DNA of 8,000 nt from Rhodospirillales bacterium (GTDB lineage: Bacteria; Pseudomonadota; Alphaproteobacteria; Rhodospirillales; JABHCV01): assembly GCA_016776705.1 (NCBI GenBank), contig JADHSW010000141.1, positions 1 through 8,000 on the forward strand, in the 5' to 3' direction. The position numbers and the translations under genes were made by a program. Shown here piece by piece: positions 5,852-8,000 of this stretch; the first letter of the stretch is position 1; each line of letters begins with the position of its first letter. The notes beneath the pieces are model-generated. The model saw nothing but the letters and a program-made list of their open reading frames with translations. It was not told the DNA's origin and searched no databases.

Positions 5852-7308
5852 CGATACCTTCGAACAAAGAAATCTACCTGCGTCCGGCACACATGGATGA
5901 TGCGGCTATCATGTACGACTGGCAGGTGGTGCCGGAAACCCGACGCTTTTATCGCAATACGGAAGTTCCCGATCCCCAGGAACACAAAAGGTGGTTAATT
6001 GAAAAACTGACTTCGACAGATGATGAGCTGACCATCATAATGGAAAATGGTGAACCAGCTGGTGTCCTGCGACTGGATAAACGGGACTGCGAAAGCTACG
6101 AGGTTTCAATCATGATAGCTCCGAAACGCCAAGGCCAGGGCGTTGCCAGCGCGGCGCTTGCAAGTGCCCGGCGGCTTCGCCCCGCAGCGGCTTTTCACGC
6201 AGAGGTGCTTCAAGGTAACGAAGCGTCGCGTGCCCTTTTCAAGGGCGCCGGATATGTTTGTGAAAGTGGTAAAGAGAATGAAGTATATGTAAGTCGTCCA
6301 GGCTGCGGCGCTTCCGTTATCGCCCTTTACTCTGACGGCGGCCCAGATATAGGACTTGGCCATGTCCGACGGTGTCTGGGTTTGGCTAGCGAACTGCAGA
6401 AAAAGGGAATGGTTCCGGTTTTCCTGATACCGCCTGACTCCGGGTTGGAAGATTTGATCGAACTAGACGGCTTTCCTTATGGTGTTTGTGCGCCCGAAGC
6501 TACAGCCCTAAACAGGGCAGTAAACGGGGCCAAAATGCTTATAGTCGACAGCTACCGAGTTAACATTGGAGCACTTGTTTCAACCAACAGCCCGCATCGA
6601 CTGCTGGCCGCCTTTGATGATATGTGTGAAGAAGCACTTCCGGTGGACTTGGTTATCAATGGTTCACCTGCGGCGCTTGGTTTGGAATATAACAATAGTG
6701 GCGCAAAAAAATTGTTGTTGGGCGCACATTATCAAATTGTTCGAAGTGACATGGGCGCACCAACAGTGAAAAAACACCCTCCGAAGCGCCTCCTCATTAC
6801 CTTTGGTGGCGGCTTGTCCGTAGCGGCACAGACGGTGCTCGATTTGGTAATTGATAATTACATTGTGCGTTGGCCGGAACTAGAAATAGATTTTGTTTTT
6901 GGACCAATTGCAGTGGCTTCTGAGCGGATACTTCCAAAGGGTGTGACGGTACATTATGGTCCGAAAAATTGGCCACAGCTTGTCGCCAGAGCTGATCTAG
7001 CAATTTGCGGGGGCGGGCAAACCATGTTCGAATTGATGCGAGTAGGAGTGCCGACAATAGCGCTCGGGCTGGCAGATAATCAAGTTCCCAATCTGTCTGC
7101 CGTTCAGGAAAAAAATATCATCCTTTACGCAGGTTCAATCAAAAACGCGGACTGGATTGATCGGTTAAACGAATATCTTGAGAATATAATGGTCGATTCT
7201 GAATTGTATGCAAATTTGGCTGCTGCGGGCCCTCGGCTGATTGATGGCGGTGGAGGCCGGCATATTGCTGAGGTTGTCTGCGAGCTTGTTCAGGGCAAAA
7301 CCCAATGA
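5848..7308 (+). CDS. Bifunctional PseH-like N-acetyltransferase fused to PseG (UDP-sugar hydrolase)
   Basis: One 486-residue frame joins two enzymes that act one after the other. Residues 1 to about 149 form a GNAT acetyltransferase: YLRPAHMDDA (10-19), acetyl-CoA loop RQGQGVASAAL (94-104), and GNEASRALFKGAGY (123-136) in the position of the GNAT motif B helix. This should be PseH, acetylating N-4 of the PseC product. Residues about 155-486 form a GT-B-like PseG, which removes UDP to leave 2,4-diacetamido-2,4,6-trideoxy-L-altrose. IGLGHVRRCLGLA (168-180) holds the expected catalytic His172. IVDSYRVN (232-239), the GGG-QTMFELMRVGVPTIAL stretch (388-406) and LADNQVPN (408-415) are recognisable but somewhat diverged: the usual start of PseG, R-x-D, reads Y-S-D here. 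The junction at 149-155 (SRPGCGA) is short, with no stop or frame change, so this is a true fusion. Translation probably couples to the upstream gene through the ATGA at 5848-5851. Confidence 0.88.
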   Translation: MTIPSNKEIYLRPAHMDDAAIMYDWQVVPETRRFYRNTEVPDPQEHKRWLIEKLTSTDDELTIIMENGEPAGVLRLDKRDCESYEVSIMIAPKRQGQGVASAALASARRLRPAAAFHAEVLQGNEASRALFKGAGYVCESGKENEVYVSRPGCGASVIALYSDGGPDIGLGHVRRCLGLASELQKKGMVPVFLIPPDSGLEDLIELDGFPYGVCAPEATALNRAVNGAKMLIVDSYRVNIGALVSTNSPHRLLAAFDDMCEEALPVDLVINGSPAALGLEYNNSGAKKLLLGAHYQIVRSDMGAPTVKKHPPKRLLITFGGGLSVAAQTVLDLVIDNYIVRWPELEIDFVFGPIAVASERILPKGVTVHYGPKNWPQLVARADLAICGGGQTMFELMRVGVPTIALGLADNQVPNLSAVQEKNIILYAGSIKNADWIDRLNEYLENIMVDSELYANLAAAGPRLIDGGGGRHIAEVVCELVQGKTQ

Positions 7309-7388
7309 GCAAATTTATTATTGAGGGCACAATGGGTATCTCTGATCAAATTAAACACCCAAACAACGGAGATTTTCGTGACAAGTGA
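7305..7388 (+). CDS. Small ORF bridging pseG and the methyltransferase gene (hypothetical)
   Basis: ATG 7305 overlaps the PseG stop codon (ATGA) and opens a 27-codon frame beginning MSKFIIEGTMGISD that ends at TGA 7386-7388, eleven bases inside the following gene. I do not recognise the peptide. Its exact overlap with both neighbours would let ribosomes pass from pseG to the methyltransferase, so it could be a coupling leader, the broken N-terminus of a lost gene, or chance. The peptide does not resemble the start of PseI. There is no independent evidence that it is expressed. Confidence 0.25.
   Translation: MSKFIIEGTMGISDQIKHPNNGDFRDK
7368..7371 (+). promoter_or_regulatory. Shine-Dalgarno site that fixes the GTG start at 7378
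   Basis: GGAG at 7368-7371 lies six bases before the GTG at 7378. This is one of the best ribosome-binding sites in the window and supports a GTG start for the methyltransferase, whose frame has no ATG between the PseG stop and its conserved region. Confidence 0.65.
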
Positions 7389-8000
7389 CAGCAACGACCA
7401 TAATAAAAGTACGCGAGAAGCCTACCATCCCTTGCATTTGGCACTTATTGAGAATGCTCACAGTTCGACAAGATTAAGTAGTCTTGTGTCTACAGAACTT
7501 CTTAAGTTGCCGGAAGGATTTTTCGAGGGCAAGAAATGTGCCGACCTTGGCTGCGGCTCGGGCGCATTCGGAGCGATCAATTTGCTTCAAATGGGAGCAA
7601 AATATGTACATGCCATGGATCTGGACGGATCATTCATCGCCCCAGCTCAAAAAAGCCTGAGCAAGGACGCCTCCTTTGAGGGAAGGTGGCAAACGGACAT
7701 CGGTTCGGTTGACGATCTTCCATATGACGATGGCTTCTTCGACTTTATTTTGTGTCAGGGGGTCATCATGTTGACGGCTGATGACCAAAAAAGTGTTGAT
7801 GAGATTGCCCGTACCTTAAAACCCGGCGGCAAGGCTTTTGTCACGGTCATGGGAAAAGGTGGACTTGCAACCCGTATGATGATGGATGTCTTTCGTGACG
7901 AGTATCATAACAATCCCGAATTCGAGCATTTTGTAGAACATGACCTCAACCCTGAATGGATAGGGGACCAGGTTGATTATTTATTGAGTACACTGAATCC
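7378..8000 (+). CDS. Class I SAM-dependent methyltransferase (3' end outside the window)
   Basis: The frame from GTG 7378 is open to the end of the window, giving at least 207 residues. The SAM-binding motif I, CADLGCGSGAFG, is at 54-65. The acidic residue at the end of strand 2 is in AMDLD (79-83). YDDGFFDFILCQGVIML (116-132) covers the motif II/post-II region, and IARTLKPGGKAFVTV (143-157) the LKPGG motif III. The N-terminal STREAYHPLHLALIENAHSS is polar and helical and could be a cap or substrate region. The fold assignment is secure. The substrate is unknown; its place behind the pse genes suggests O- or N-methylation of a nonulosonate or another glycan residue. No PseI or glycosyltransferase lies between it and pseG. 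A short ORF ending within its first codons may influence its translation. Confidence 0.82.
   Translation, partial: MTSDSNDHNKSTREAYHPLHLALIENAHSSTRLSSLVSTELLKLPEGFFEGKKCADLGCGSGAFGAINLLQMGAKYVHAMDLDGSFIAPAQKSLSKDASFEGRWQTDIGSVDDLPYDDGFFDFILCQGVIMLTADDQKSVDEIARTLKPGGKAFVTVMGKGGLATRMMMDVFRDEYHNNPEFEHFVEHDLNPEWIGDQVDYLLSTLN

Noticed and set aside
7309..7377. Remnant of a pseI gene between pseG and the methyltransferase
   Set aside because: The translated residues in the open frames do not match the conserved N-terminus of PseI or NeuB.

Overview
The window looks like part of a surface-glycan (capsule, O-antigen or flagellin-glycosylation) locus of a Gram-negative bacterium, most likely a proteobacterium. 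This rests on an RfaH/NusG-type antiterminator, an ops/JUMPStart-like element, and a pseudaminic-acid-type sugar pathway. Moderate GC and the gene style would suit an alphaproteobacterium, but the sequence alone does not fix the genus. All genes are on the + strand and tightly packed, with ATGA overlaps or gaps of a few bases, apart from two spacers: about 110 bases before the membrane-protein gene and about 70 bases before the methyltransferase gene.

Layout. Positions 2-202 hold the tail of a gene that begins before the window and ends in a Rossmann-like fold; its stop overlaps the start of an RfaH-like NusG paralogue (199-702). The 703-813 leader can fold into three successive stem-loops. 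The last is a GC-rich hairpin followed directly by seven T (757-784), the form of an intrinsic terminator, and its loop contains GCGGTAGCGTGC, a near match to the ops element that recruits RfaH in enterobacteria. After this leader come a large YfhO/GT-C-like membrane protein (814-2889) and a nucleotide-sugar cluster: pseB (2915-3955), pseC (3961-5166), an SpsF/PseF-type cytidylyltransferase (5174-5851) and one gene that fuses a PseH-like acetyltransferase to PseG (5848-7308). A class I methyltransferase (7378 onward) runs off the end.

How the genes work together. PseB converts UDP-GlcNAc to the 4-keto-6-deoxy-L-arabino sugar, and PseC aminates it. The GNAT half of the fusion would acetylate N-4 and the PseG half would remove UDP. 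PseI (the PEP-dependent synthase) is not in the window and is expected nearby. The SpsF-type enzyme would make the CMP-activated nonulosonate. The GT-C-like protein could act in glycan transfer at the membrane, and the methyltransferase is a candidate tailoring enzyme. The most interesting signal is the 703-813 leader: an antiterminator gene followed directly by a terminator whose loop carries the antiterminator's probable recruitment site, suggesting a self-contained on/off switch for the downstream glycan operon.
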